17,039 nt of DNA from an uncultured Chloroflexota bacterium (GCA_903871975.1 CAIQIY010000559.1:1-17039); one strand, 5' to 3'. Positions 1 through 8,944 are shown, counted from the stretch's first letter. A program made the numbers and translations. The notes: generated by a model from the letters alone, not told the origin.

Positions 1-1275
1 CGCCGCGCGCTCGTCGTCGCCGCTCGCCACGCTGCGTCGCAGGGCGGCGATGTTGCGGGCGAAGAACCAGGTGATCAGGCTGCCGAAGGCGGCGAGGCCG
101 ATCAGCCCGGTGCGTTGCGCCACCGCCAGATACACGCTCGACACGCCCGCCACCAGATCCAGCTCGGGGGCCTGGCCGAAGCCGATGCCGAAGAATGGGT
201 AGGCCTGGATGACGGCCAGGGCATTCTGGTACTCGGCCAGCCGCATCTGGTTGGCCTGGTCGCGGAATTGGACGCCGGCGACGACGCGCTCGACGAACTG
301 CTCGCCGACGCCGACGCCGATGAGCAACACGGCGGCGAGCGCCCCACCGCCCAGGATGGCCCACCACAGCCGACGATAGCGCAGCGTCGCGACATACATG
401 GTGGCGACGATCAGGCCGCCGAGTGCTGCGCGCGAGTAGGTGAGGAACAGCGCGATCCCGATGAGCAGCGACGCGACGGTGATGATCGACCGGCGGAACA
501 ACGGGCGCTCTGCCACGAGTTGCGTCGCGGTCAGCGCACCGACGAGCGCCAGCATGCCGCCGAAGCTGTTGGGATCGACCGCCAGGCCGATGGCACGCTC
601 AAGGCCGCTGGTGTCGTCTTCGACGTAGCGCAGCACGCGCCCACTCTCGGGGTAGCCGATGCGCCCGAGCGTGACCAGCGCCCGCAATGCGAGTTCGTCG
701 GGCAGCACGTACAGCACCAGGCCGACGAGCGCGGCACCGGTGCCGGCGATGATCAGGCAGCGCAGCGCCCAGCGCACGCCGGCGCGGTCGCGAATCACGT
801 TGAGGATGCTGAAGAAGCAGAGTGTGGCGATGATGAACTTGGCGTAGTTGTGGATCAATGCGCCGTCGGGGGCGAGATTCGAGCCGATGAGAAACGAGAT
901 CAGCGTGAGGCCGAGGAAGCCGAGCAGGGGCAGGCCCAACGGTGACACGACCAGCCGCGTGCCTGGCGTGAGCACCAGGCGCGTCAGCCAGACGGCGGCC
1001 AGCGCGAGTGCAGCGAGCGTCAGCAGCGTCGGTGTGATGACCGCGCGGAAGGGTAGCGTCGCGAACGGGACGATCGTCGCGATGCTGATCAGCAGCGCCA
1101 ACGCGACGCGCGCGTCGGTGAGGGTGGCATACGCCAACGCCAGGACGGGCAGCGCGATGAAGCCGGCCCAGAACGGCAGCCAGGTCACCAGTGCACCGAT
1201 GCCGATGCCCAGGGCAACCGCGAGGATTCCTGCCGTCAGCGATGGGTGCAGCGATTGCCGATTCCTGTCAATCAT
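1..1275 (-). CDS. O-antigen ligase/Wzy-like polytopic membrane protein (3' end cut by window)
   Basis: An open frame of 425 codons runs from an ATG at 1275 off the left edge without a stop. The translation is a chain of hydrophobic segments with short charged loops. It carries features of the O-antigen ligase / O-antigen polymerase (Wzy, PF04932) superfamily: DPNSFGGMLA near residues 233-242, a segment ending LTYSRAALGG near 278-288, then a long extracytoplasmic-type stretch with RLAEYQNALAVI and FFGIGFG near 345-366. Family members join or polymerise lipid-linked glycans at the outer face of the cytoplasmic membrane; the exact substrate cannot be read from sequence. The start is supported by a purine-rich GAGGG about 4 nt upstream of the ATG. 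It is divergent from the GT-C-like membrane gene at 1339, which suggests a shared surface-polysaccharide role (inference). Family call is fairly secure; ligase versus polymerase is not resolved. Confidence 0.8.
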   Translation of the reverse strand, partial: MIDRNRQSLHPSLTAGILAVALGIGIGALVTWLPFWAGFIALPVLALAYATLTDARVALALLISIATIVPFATLPFRAVITPTLLTLAALALAAVWLTRLVLTPGTRLVVSPLGLPLLGFLGLTLISFLIGSNLAPDGALIHNYAKFIIATLCFFSILNVIRDRAGVRWALRCLIIAGTGAALVGLVLYVLPDELALRALVTLGRIGYPESGRVLRYVEDDTSGLERAIGLAVDPNSFGGMLALVGALTATQLVAERPLFRRSIITVASLLIGIALFLTYSRAALGGLIVATMYVATLRYRRLWWAILGGGALAAVLLIGVGVGEQFVERVVAGVQFRDQANQMRLAEYQNALAVIQAYPFFGIGFGQAPELDLVAGVSSVYLAVAQRTGLIGLAAFGSLITWFFARNIAALRRSVASGDDERAA

Positions 1276-1305
1276 GAGCCCTCGCAGGTGCATTCCACCA
1301 TCGCC

Positions 1306-1314
1306 AGTGTACCA
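1306..1314 (-). promoter_or_regulatory. Putative extended -10 promoter for the O-antigen ligase-like gene
   Basis: On the - strand the sequence reads TGG-TACACT, an extended -10 element (TG, one base, hexamer) about 30 nt upstream of the ATG at 1275. No convincing -35 hexamer is seen 16-18 bp further upstream, as is often the case for extended -10 promoters. It resembles elements at 3247 and 8936. A weak + strand hexamer TACCAT overlaps it at 1310-1315. Weak evidence, from position and sequence only. Confidence 0.35.
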
Positions 1315-1338
1315 TGGAGCCGATGCCGGGGAGGATCG

Positions 1339-3204
1339 ATGGATGCTGTTGACCGTCGGCTGGTCGTGTCGCGGACCCTGAGGCTGCCGGCCTGGCTGCC
1401 GTTGGGCTGTGCCGTCGGCACGCTGGCAGCCGTCGCGTGGGCCTGCGGTGCACCACCCATGTTGGCGCTGGCGCTGGCCGGCGTGTTGCTGGTGCCCGGT
1501 GCCGCGCTGTTCGCGCACGATGATGTCGGCGCACCGGCGCGCTGGCTGGCCGGTTCGGCGGCCGTGCTCACGCTGGCGTTCCTGTGGGCGGGCGTGGCGG
1601 CGGCACCGCTGCGGCAGCCGGCATTGTTCGGCGGGCTGCTCGCCAGTGCGCTCGTGGCGGCTTGGCGGCGCCGTGGCTGGGTGACGGTGCGCATCGATGG
1701 TTGGCTGCCTGCCGGGCTGGTGCTGGTGGCACTCGTCGGCGCGTTGCGCGTGATACAGATCGCGCCGCTCGATGCGCCGGCATGGGTCGACGGCGTGCAT
1801 CACACGCTGTTGGTGCGGATCGCCGCCGAACGCGGCCTGCCGCCGTGGGATCCGCGGCCATACCTGCCGTTCGCACCGCTGGCGTATCATTGGGGCTACC
1901 ACGTGATCATCGCCGGCGCTGCAGTGCTCGGCGGCACCAGTGCAGCGCTCGAGTTGCCGCGAACGATGCTCGCCAGCGGCCAGGTGCTCGGCGTCGCGGT
2001 GGCAGTTGCGTGGGGCAGCGCCGCAGCGCTGATCTGGCAGCGCCGCAGCGCCGGCGTCGTGGCGCTGGCGCTGGTCGGCGTGGTGTCGATCATGCCGGCA
2101 TATTACATCAGCTGGGGGCGCTACACCCTGCTCTGTGGCCTGGCGTTGGCGCCCGGCGTCATCGGTGCCGCCTGGCAGCCGGCGCAGCATCGCCGGCACG
2201 ACATCGCACAGCTGGGCCTGTTGCTCGCCGGCCTGAGCCTGGTACATCTCCCGCTCACCCTGCTCGTCGGCGTCGGCGCGCTGCTGTTGCGCCTCACCCG
2301 GCGCCAGGCCGCCGGCCTGCTCGGCGCCAGCCTCGGCAGCGCCCTGCTCACCGCTCCCTGGCTGGGCATGCTGCTCGCCAACGCCGGCACACGACCCGAC
2401 GATCTCGCCGGCAATCCGTGGTACAACCAGGTGCCCGTGGCGTTGCTGTACGCCGCCGGCAATCCATTCATCCTCGCCGTCGCTGCGCTGGCGGGATGCT
2501 ACGGCATCGCCAGGCGCCGGCCCCTCGCCGCCGCACTCGTCCTGTGGTGTACCGCTGCCGTTCTGCTGGCCAATCCCACGCTGGTCGGCTTACCCTACCT
2601 GGCACTCGTCACCAACGAGTTGCTCGCCATCACGCTGTTCGCCCCGGCAGCATTGCTCATCGGCGGCGCGCTGCGCGCGCCCCGGCAGCGCATGGCGCGC
2701 CTCATCGGCGGCGCACTGCTCATCGGCATCGTCGGCCAGGGCGCCTGGGGCGCCCGCGACATCGTGCGGCGCGACACCATCGGCGCCACGCGCGACGACC
2801 TCGCTGCGCTGGCGTGGCTGGCGGCCAACACGCCGGGCGATGCACGGATCGCCGTCAACGCCGCACCCTGGCTCGGCCACGTGGCGCGCGGTGCCGATGG
2901 CGGCTGGTGGGCCCTGCCGCTCAGTGGGCGGCAGACCAGCGTGCCGCCCGTCGTGTACAACTACGGCCCCGGCGACATCGCCAGCGACCTGCGCCGCGAG
3001 GCAGCGGCGATCGGCCTCGAATGTGGCGACGCGCCGACCGCAGTCGAACGCGCGCGGCGCGCCGGCTACACCCACGTATACGCCAGCGATCGCGGTACCT
3101 GCTTTGTGCCGGCGGCACTCGTGGCACTGCCCGGCATCGAGCGTGTATTCGCCAACGACACGGTCGCCATCTATGCCATCAGCCGTGCGCCACACCTGCC
3201 CTGA
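1339..3204 (+). CDS. Large polytopic membrane protein, GT-C glycosyltransferase-like
   Basis: A 621-residue protein with many predicted membrane segments across its first ~480 residues and a soluble C-terminal part of about 130 residues. The first long extracytoplasmic-type loop carries VDGVHHTLL (D151, H154, H155) and later YHWGYH (183-188). An acidic residue plus histidines after the first membrane helices is typical of GT-C fold enzymes that take sugars from polyprenyl-phosphate donors. The tail has the LAWLAANTPGDARIAVN-type region common in such bacterial membrane proteins. I do not recognise a specific family or substrate. The ATG at 1339 is chosen because GGGGAGG (1328-1334) lies just upstream; the frame stays open to 1246 but would then overlap the divergent gene. 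It lies 63 bp from the divergent ligase-like gene, so a joint role in surface glycan assembly is plausible (inference). A membrane sugar-processing protein of another type is possible. Confidence 0.72.
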   Translation: MDAVDRRLVVSRTLRLPAWLPLGCAVGTLAAVAWACGAPPMLALALAGVLLVPGAALFAHDDVGAPARWLAGSAAVLTLAFLWAGVAAAPLRQPALFGGLLASALVAAWRRRGWVTVRIDGWLPAGLVLVALVGALRVIQIAPLDAPAWVDGVHHTLLVRIAAERGLPPWDPRPYLPFAPLAYHWGYHVIIAGAAVLGGTSAALELPRTMLASGQVLGVAVAVAWGSAAALIWQRRSAGVVALALVGVVSIMPAYYISWGRYTLLCGLALAPGVIGAAWQPAQHRRHDIAQLGLLLAGLSLVHLPLTLLVGVGALLLRLTRRQAAGLLGASLGSALLTAPWLGMLLANAGTRPDDLAGNPWYNQVPVALLYAAGNPFILAVAALAGCYGIARRRPLAAALVLWCTAAVLLANPTLVGLPYLALVTNELLAITLFAPAALLIGGALRAPRQRMARLIGGALLIGIVGQGAWGARDIVRRDTIGATRDDLAALAWLAANTPGDARIAVNAAPWLGHVARGADGGWWALPLSGRQTSVPPVVYNYGPGDIASDLRREAAAIGLECGDAPTAVERARRAGYTHVYASDRGTCFVPAALVALPGIERVFANDTVAIYAISRAPHLP

Positions 3205-3246
3205 CGCCAGCGACCGCACCAGACCGCCATGCCGCACGCCGAGTCG

Positions 3247-3255
3247 TGGTATAGT
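3247..3255 (+). promoter_or_regulatory. Putative extended -10 promoter for the 5'-nucleotidase gene
   Basis: TGG-TATAGT has a TG one base before a good -10 hexamer (TATAGT, 3250-3255) in the 140-bp gap before the GTG at 3345. No clear -35 is visible. It would give a leader of roughly 80 nt containing the small hairpin at 3282-3294. The context (gap between same-strand genes, AT-rich hexamer in GC-rich DNA) supports it. Confidence 0.5.
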
Positions 3256-3281
3256 TGGTGTGCAGCGCTTCACATCAACGG

Positions 3282-3294
3282 GGGCGTTGCGCCC
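3282..3294 (+). other. Small GC hairpin in the leader of the 5'-nucleotidase gene
   Basis: GGGCG (3282-3286), a TTG loop and CGCCC (3290-3294) form a perfect 5-bp stem between the likely promoter and the ribosome binding site. There is no T-run after it, so it is not a classical terminator. It may be chance in GC-rich DNA or a leader structure; no known riboswitch class is recognised in the 140-bp gap. Confidence 0.2.
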
Positions 3295-3344
3295 ACAAAG
3301 ACGCGCCGACCGCGTCGTCGTGCGCATGCTGAAGGAGGGGAACC

Positions 3345-4994
3345 GTGCCGCTCACCCGACGAGAGTTTTTACGGTACGCCGCCACCGGAACCGGGATCGC
3401 CATCTACGCTGCCACCAGCGATACCACATTCGCCGCCGTTGCACCGGGGCCGGAAGTGTTCCGCATCCGTATCCTGCATACCAATGACCACCACGCGCGC
3501 ATCGAGCCCGTCGACGGTTCGAGCGGCCCGCTGCATGGTGGCGTCGCGCGGCGCTGGCATCGCATCCAGAAGGTGCGCCAGTCGAAGCGCGGCCGCAACC
3601 TGTTGCTGCTCGACGCCGGCGACGTCTTCCAGGGCACCCTGTGGTTCAACCTGTACGATGGCCTGGCCGACCTCGAGTTCTACAACACCATGGGCTACGA
3701 CGCGATGGCCGTCGGCAACCACGAGTTCGACCGTGGTCAGGCGACGCTGGCATCATTCGCCTCGCAGGCGCGCTTCCCGCTGCTCAGCGCCAACATGGTC
3801 GTCGACGCGACATCGCCACTGCACGGGCTGGTGCACCCATACATCACGCGCCGCATCGACAACGAGTGGATCGCGATCTTCGGTCTGACGCCCGAAGACA
3901 CCGGCATCCTGAGCAATGCCGGCAGCGGTGTCAGCTTCACGCCACCGATTGAGGCCGCGAAGCGTGTCGTCGCCGAGCTGAAGGGCAAGGGGATCGACAA
4001 GATCATCGCGCTGACGCACGTCGGCATCCACGTCGATCGCCAGATCGCCGCACAAGTCTCCGGCATCAGCGTCATCATCGGCGGGCACAGCCACACCGCC
4101 ATGGGGCCGATGGTGTCGCCGCCGGACGCAGCGCGGCCGTACCCCGAGCTCATCGCCAACCCCGAGGGTCTGCCGGTGGTCGTCGCCAGCGCCTGGGAGT
4201 GGGGCCGCTGGCTCGGCGACATCGCCATCGGCTTCGACCGACGCAGCCGCGTCGTGACGGTCGATGGCCCGACGATCGAGCTGATGGCCGACATGGAGTC
4301 GGACGCCGGCTTCGAGAGCCGCATCGCCGAGCTCAAGGCGCCGATCAGCGAGCTGCGCGCCCGCGAGATCGGCAGCGCAGCCGAGCAGCTCGATGGCAGC
4401 CGCGCGAATGTCCGCACGCGTGAGACCAACCTGGGCAACCTGGTGGCCGACGCGATGCTCGGCCGGGCGCGCAACGATGGCGCCCAACTGGCGATCACCA
4501 ACGGCGGCGGCATTCGCGCCAGCATCGATGCCGGCGCAGTGACCGTCGGCGAGGTTCTCAGCGTCCTGCCGTTCGGCAACACCCTGGCGCGCGTCGACAT
4601 GAGCGGCGAGCAAGTCCAGGCAGCACTCGAGAATGGCGTCAGCCAAGTCGAGAGTGGCGCCGGCCGGTTCCCGCAGGTCGCCGGGTTGCGCTTCTCGTGG
4701 GATCCCAGTGCAGCGGCTGGCGCACGGGTCACTGCCGTGCACGTGGCGACTGCCGATGGGTACACGCCGCTCGACGCGGCGGCGACCTACCGCGTGGTGA
4801 CGAACAACTTCATGCTCACGGGCGGTGACGGCTACCGCTCGATCGCCGCGGGCCAGAATGCGATCGATCTGGGCTACATCCTGGCCGATGTGGTGGCCGA
4901 TTACATCGCCGCCAACTCGCCGGTGGCGGCGACGGTCGATGGTCGCATCATCGAGGGGACCTCGCTCAGCGAGCCGGCGTCGGTCAAGCCGTAA
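3345..4994 (+). CDS. Tat-exported bifunctional metallophosphatase / 5'-nucleotidase
   Basis: A 549-residue protein of the UshA/YfkN type. These enzymes hydrolyse nucleotides, and sometimes cyclic or sugar nucleotides, outside the cytoplasm. The N-terminus carries a twin-arginine signal, TRREFLR at 4-10, followed by a mildly hydrophobic stretch. The metallophosphoesterase domain has HTNDHH (D48, H50), GDVFQG (D93), GNHEFD (N125, H126) and GGHSHT (H248, H250), which together form the two-metal site. The C-terminal 5'-nucleotidase domain has ETNLGNLVADA, NGGGIR, LPFGN and a final TGGDGY, the usual substrate-binding signature. Length is typical. The start is GTG, chosen because AAGGAGGGG (3332-3340) sits 4 nt upstream and the Tat motif follows directly. 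A likely promoter lies at 3247. The gene faces moaC with a long hairpin between the stops. The family is secure; the preferred substrate is unknown. Confidence 0.93.
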   Translation: MPLTRREFLRYAATGTGIAIYAATSDTTFAAVAPGPEVFRIRILHTNDHHARIEPVDGSSGPLHGGVARRWHRIQKVRQSKRGRNLLLLDAGDVFQGTLWFNLYDGLADLEFYNTMGYDAMAVGNHEFDRGQATLASFASQARFPLLSANMVVDATSPLHGLVHPYITRRIDNEWIAIFGLTPEDTGILSNAGSGVSFTPPIEAAKRVVAELKGKGIDKIIALTHVGIHVDRQIAAQVSGISVIIGGHSHTAMGPMVSPPDAARPYPELIANPEGLPVVVASAWEWGRWLGDIAIGFDRRSRVVTVDGPTIELMADMESDAGFESRIAELKAPISELRAREIGSAAEQLDGSRANVRTRETNLGNLVADAMLGRARNDGAQLAITNGGGIRASIDAGAVTVGEVLSVLPFGNTLARVDMSGEQVQAALENGVSQVESGAGRFPQVAGLRFSWDPSAAAGARVTAVHVATADGYTPLDAAATYRVVTNNFMLTGGDGYRSIAAGQNAIDLGYILADVVADYIAANSPVAATVDGRIIEGTSLSEPASVKP

Positions 4995-5004
4995 GTCGCG
5001 CAGC

Positions 5005-5058
5005 GCCGTGTGCACCCGCAGGTTCCGGTTGTCGCCGGGGATTGCGGGTGTGCGCGGC
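5005..5058. terminator. Long imperfect hairpin between convergent genes, possible bidirectional terminator
   Basis: Left arm 5005-5020 and right arm 5043-5058 pair over 16 positions as + strand RNA (13 Watson-Crick, 3 G-U). The interior continues through 5023-5028 with 5035-5040 (four Watson-Crick and two G-U), leaving a 6-nt loop. It lies in the 74-bp gap between the stop of the 5'-nucleotidase gene (4994) and the stop of moaC (5069). No T-run follows on either strand, so it is not a canonical intrinsic terminator. On the opposite strand the G-U pairs become A-C mismatches, so the - strand hairpin would be weaker. Confidence 0.5.
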
Positions 5059-5068
5059 TCCGACACGC

Positions 5069-5557
5069 TCATTCGGCTCCGTGGCGGTCGTAGTCGCCAC
5101 GCTGCCCACCGCGCTTGCGCTGCAACGCGATCTGCTCGATCGTCATGCCACGATCGATCGCCTTGCACATGTCGTAGAGCGTCAGCGCGGTGGCGCTCAC
5201 CGCCGTCAACGCCTCCATCTCCACGCCGGTCGGGCCGGTCGTGCGCACCGTCGCCTCGATGACCAACTGGTCGCCCGTCGCGGCAGGGTCGATCGTGATG
5301 GCGACATAACTCAACGCCAACGGGTGACACAACGGAATCCATTCGGCCGTGCGCTTGGCTGCCATGATCCCGGCGATGCGCGCGGTGGCCAGCACATCGC
5401 CCTTGGGCAGGGCGCCAGCCATGATCGCCGCCAGGGTCGCCGGCACCATGCGCAACACCCCCCGCGCCACCGCCTCGCGCTCCGTCGCCGGCTTCGCGCC
5501 GACGTCTACCATGCGCGCCCGACCGTGCGCGTCGAGATGGGTCAGTCCGTCACTCAT
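5069..5557 (-). CDS. moaC: Cyclic pyranopterin monophosphate synthase MoaC
   Basis: A 162-residue protein matching MoaC in length and in every strong motif. MoaC converts 3',8-cyclo-7,8-dihydro-GTP, made by the radical SAM enzyme MoaA, into cyclic pyranopterin monophosphate, the first stable intermediate of molybdenum cofactor synthesis in the cytoplasm. Visible motifs are MVDVGAK (16-22), [14 protein letters not shown] (51-64, catalytic-type K52), WIPLCHPL (73-80, H78), [10 protein letters not shown] (111-120) and [10 protein letters not shown] (127-136, D129 and K132). These are the residues expected from the E. coli enzyme, shifted by one. The ATG at 5557 is chosen over an upstream in-frame start because AGGAG lies 6 nt before it and the resulting N-terminus aligns with known MoaC. 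It is divergent from rsmH; no other molybdenum cofactor gene is in the window. Confidence 0.96.
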   Translation of the reverse strand: MSDGLTHLDAHGRARMVDVGAKPATEREAVARGVLRMVPATLAAIMAGALPKGDVLATARIAGIMAAKRTAEWIPLCHPLALSYVAITIDPAATGDQLVIEATVRTTGPTGVEMEALTAVSATALTLYDMCKAIDRGMTIEQIALQRKRGGQRGDYDRHGAE

Positions 5558-5596
5558 CAGCTGCTCCTGTTCGTGACAAATTCGTTGGTTTCCCCC

Positions 5597-5625
5597 TTGA
5601 ACCACTGTCTGCTATCGATTATAAT
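5597..5625 (+). promoter_or_regulatory. Strong sigma70-type promoter of the dcw cluster
   Basis: TTGAAC (5597-5602), a 17-bp spacer and a perfect TATAAT (5620-5625) form the best promoter in the window. Transcription should start near 5632 and give a leader of about 90 nt before the rsmH ATG at 5724. No mraZ gene and no obvious array of TGGG-type MraZ boxes is seen here. Confidence 0.85.
5618..5623 (-). promoter_or_regulatory. Possible - strand -10 element for moaC overlapping the dcw -10
   Basis: Because the core ATTATAAT (5618-5625) is nearly palindromic, the - strand also reads TATAAT at 5623-5618. It lies about 60 nt upstream of the moaC ATG, a reasonable position. No good -35 is seen 17 bp further upstream on that strand, so this is weaker than the rsmH promoter. 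Confidence 0.35.
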
Positions 5626-5650
5626 ACGGCGGTCATAGGGCATTGCTACG

Positions 5651-5681
5651 GTCGATCGTACTCAGCCGGGCAGCCATCGAC
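5651..5681 (+). other. Inverted repeat in the rsmH leader
   Basis: GTCGAT (5651-5656) and ATCGAC (5676-5681) are perfect 6-bp inverted arms separated by 19 bases in the leader of the dcw transcript. It could form a leader stem, but an inverted repeat this short may be chance. The remainder of the 166-bp gap between moaC and rsmH holds only the promoter elements listed. Confidence 0.2.
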
Positions 5682-5723
5682 GGCCGCGCCGCACCGCCGG
5701 GCCACGCAATGCGAGAGGTGTGC

Positions 5724-6646
<923 letters not shown>

Positions 6647-6656
<10 letters not shown>

Positions 6657-7027
6657 ACCTGCGCCGCCTGTTCCCCCTGCAGCAGATGCGGGAGCGCCGT
6701 CGGGCGCTCGCCAGCTATCTCACGCTCGATGGCGGCAGAACACTCATCCTGGCGGCGATCGCGTTCGCCCTGATGAGCCTGCTCACGCTGGCACAGACCG
6801 GGCGTTCGGCGACATTGGGGCAAGAGCTCGCCGAGCTCGAGGTGCAGCGGGCGGTGCTCTTGCGCGAACGTGGCGAATTGATGCTGCAACTCGCCGAAGC
6901 GCAGGCGTTCCGCGGCATCGCCGACCGCGCTGCCGCCGATGGATTGCGCCCGGCCACGCGTGACCAGCTGCGGTACATCGACCTCTCCGACGTCGATCCG
7001 ACGTCCATTCCGCTGGTGACACCATGA
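6647..7027 (+). CDS. ftsL: FtsL-like bitopic division protein
   Basis: A 126-residue protein with the FtsL layout: a basic cytoplasmic N-terminus of about 30 residues rich in Arg, one hydrophobic segment at about 32-49, and a periplasmic-side stretch at about 55-95 of alternating Leu/Ala and Glu/Arg/Gln that should form a coiled coil. FtsL pairs with a DivIC/FtsB-type partner and helps activate the septal synthase FtsW-FtsI. FtsL proteins diverge strongly, so the call rests on topology and on position between rsmH and ftsI, the standard dcw slot. The ATG overlaps the end of rsmH by 10 nt, and the stop shares ATGA with ftsI, indicating translational coupling. No FtsB candidate is seen in the window. 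Confidence 0.82.
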
Positions 7028-8910
7028 GAACCAGCCGTGTCCACGCCTACCGACCGGCGCGTGCTGCTGTGCGCCGCACGAACGGCGCGGTGCAGTCGCT
7101 CCGCCTCAGCCGGGTGCGCATGCTGATCGTCCTCGTCGCAGTGTTCGCGATCATGCTGCGCGTCGGCATTCAGCTCGTCAGCCTGACCGGCGAGACCGTC
7201 GAGCTCAACGGCACGCCGGTCAATCTGCGCCAGATGGCCCGCGACGAGGTCAACAGCCGGCAAGTCCTCGAGCCCACCCGTGGCGTCATCCGCGACCGGG
7301 CCGGCAACACGCTCGCCCTGAGCATCGAGGCGCCGTGGATCGTCGTCGATCCCACGACCATCAGCGACGCGCGGGCCGTCGATCTGGCGCGCGAGCTCGG
7401 CGGTGTGCTCGGCACGCCAGCCGCCGAACTTGAGGCCTTGCTGACCGATCGCACCACGCGCTACCGGGTGATCCGCCGCTGGGTCGATCCCTCGACCGCC
7501 CGCACCATCCTCGAATCGCTGGCAGCCGGCGAGCTGCGTTTCAGCGGTGTGTTCATCGAGTATCATCAGCGCCGCATCTATCCGGCCGGCCCGTCTGCGT
7601 CAGCGCTGCTCGGCGCCGTGAACGACGAGGGAACCGGGGTCGCCGGCGTCGAAGCCTACTACGACGACATCCTGCGTGGTCGTGCCGGCATCATCACCGC
7701 CGAACTCGACGCACGTGCCCAGCCGATCGGGATCGGCCAGCAAGAGGTGCGGGCCGCCAATGACGGCATCGATCTCGAACTGACCATCGATCCCTTCATC
7801 CAGAGCCTGGCCGAGCGCGAACTCGAGCGTGCCGTCGGGATCCAGAGCGCCGATGGCGGTGTCGTCATCGTGCTTGATGTCCAGAGTGGTGCGATCCGGG
7901 CGATGGCGAGCCTGCCATCGTTCGATCCAAACCAGTATCAGAGCTATCCGGCGAGCGCCTACAACCAAAACCCCGCCACCAGCCAGGTCTACGAGCCGGG
8001 ATCCACCTTCAAGGCGATCCTGGCCGCCATCGGGCTGCAGACCGGGCGGTTCAGCGTCGACACGCAAGTCGACGACACTGGCGAACTCGACCGCTACGGC
8101 TATCGCCTGGGTAACTGGAATCGCATGGCCAACGGGTTGCTGACCCCAGCGCGCATGCTGTACTACTCGAGCAACATCGCAGCGCTGCAGTTCGCCGAGA
8201 TGATCGGCGCCGAGTCGTTCTACGAGTATGTCGATCGGTTCGGCTTCGGGCGGCCGACCGGTGTCGACATCGCAGCCGAGGCCAGCGGCATCGTGAGCAG
8301 CCCGGCCAGCCCGGGCTGGAGCCCGATCGTCCTGAGCACCAACGGCTACGGCCAGGGGATCGCCGTGACGCCGCTGCAGTTGGTGCGCGCCATGGCCACG
8401 ATCGCCAACGACGGCGTGATGATGCGGCCGTACCTGGTCGAGCGCCGCTGCCGCGGTGCCGAGTGCGTGAGCACCCAGCCGCGCGCGATCAAGCAAGTGG
8501 TGGCACCGGATGTTGCGCGGGCAGTGCAGCGGATGCTGGTCGAATCGGCCAATCACTATGCGCCGGTAGTCTGGAGCGAAGTCACCGATCAGGGGGGTGA
8601 TACCTGGCTGGTACCGGGCTACGAGGTCGCTGCCAAGACGGGCACGTCGTCGATCCCGAATGGGCGCGGCGGATACGAGACCGATGGCGTGATCGGGTCG
8701 GTGGCGGGATTCGCGCCGGCGGAGCATGCGCGCTACGCCATCCTGGTGAAGATCGACCGGCCACGCCGCGATCCGTGGGGCGTCGACACCGCCATCCCGG
8801 TGTTTCAGGCGATCGTCGAGCAGTTGATGCGCTACGAGCATATTCCGCCAGACACCGCGCTCGCCGGCCCCGGGCAGATCGCCGGCGAACTGGTCGCCGC
8901 ACATCCCTGA
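7024..8910 (+). CDS. ftsI: Class B penicillin-binding protein, septal transpeptidase FtsI
   Basis: A 628-residue monofunctional transpeptidase that crosslinks septal peptidoglycan with FtsW. It has a basic cytoplasmic N-terminus, one membrane anchor at about 33-48, a PBP dimerisation-type pedestal domain from about 60 to 240 containing RGVIRDRAGNTLA, and a transpeptidase domain from about 260 onward. The three active-site motifs are intact: STFK with nucleophile S327 and K330, SSN at 382-384, and KTGT at 538-541. The chain ends soon after the transpeptidase domain, so no C-terminal PASTA repeats are present, unlike some Gram-positive homologues. The ATG at 7024 overlaps the ftsL stop as ATGA. 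In many dcw clusters murE follows; here a promoter and murF follow. Identity is secure; the septal (rather than elongation) role is inferred from the dcw position. Confidence 0.95.
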   Translation: MRTSRVHAYRPARAAVRRTNGAVQSLRLSRVRMLIVLVAVFAIMLRVGIQLVSLTGETVELNGTPVNLRQMARDEVNSRQVLEPTRGVIRDRAGNTLALSIEAPWIVVDPTTISDARAVDLARELGGVLGTPAAELEALLTDRTTRYRVIRRWVDPSTARTILESLAAGELRFSGVFIEYHQRRIYPAGPSASALLGAVNDEGTGVAGVEAYYDDILRGRAGIITAELDARAQPIGIGQQEVRAANDGIDLELTIDPFIQSLAERELERAVGIQSADGGVVIVLDVQSGAIRAMASLPSFDPNQYQSYPASAYNQNPATSQVYEPGSTFKAILAAIGLQTGRFSVDTQVDDTGELDRYGYRLGNWNRMANGLLTPARMLYYSSNIAALQFAEMIGAESFYEYVDRFGFGRPTGVDIAAEASGIVSSPASPGWSPIVLSTNGYGQGIAVTPLQLVRAMATIANDGVMMRPYLVERRCRGAECVSTQPRAIKQVVAPDVARAVQRMLVESANHYAPVVWSEVTDQGGDTWLVPGYEVAAKTGTSSIPNGRGGYETDGVIGSVAGFAPAEHARYAILVKIDRPRRDPWGVDTAIPVFQAIVEQLMRYEHIPPDTALAGPGQIAGELVAAHP

Positions 8911-8935
8911 CCACGCTACCCCCTGCTATGGTCTG

Positions 8936-8944
8936 TGGTACAAT
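8936..8944 (+). promoter_or_regulatory. Extended -10 promoter for the murF-mraY-murD... segment
   Basis: TGG-TACAAT is an extended -10 element in the 64-bp gap between ftsI and murF. Transcription would start near 8951, about 24 nt before the chosen murF ATG. No -35 hexamer is recognised. It closely matches TGG-TATAGT at 3247. The gap is the longest inside the dcw cluster, which supports an internal promoter here. Confidence 0.5.

Noticed and set aside
115..945. A 276-codon + strand frame near the left edge
   Set aside because: It lies opposite the O-antigen ligase-like gene, whose - strand frame is open for 425 codons and gives proper membrane helices; the + strand translation is full of Asp, Glu, Gln and Arg with no motif.
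1246..1338. Upstream extension of the GT-C-like gene to an ATG at 1246
   Set aside because: It would overlap the divergent gene's start and has no ribosome binding site, whereas GGGGAGG precedes the ATG at 1339.
1584..3254. A 556-codon + strand frame inside the GT-C-like gene
   Set aside because: It is a shadow: Arg/Ala/Gly-rich with no membrane segments or motifs, while the other frame encodes a coherent membrane protein with a ribosome binding site.
3753..5342. A 529-codon - strand frame across the 5'-nucleotidase gene and moaC
   Set aside because: Antisense to the complete metallophosphatase and out of frame with moaC; composition is rich in Asp, Arg and His with no recognisable domain.
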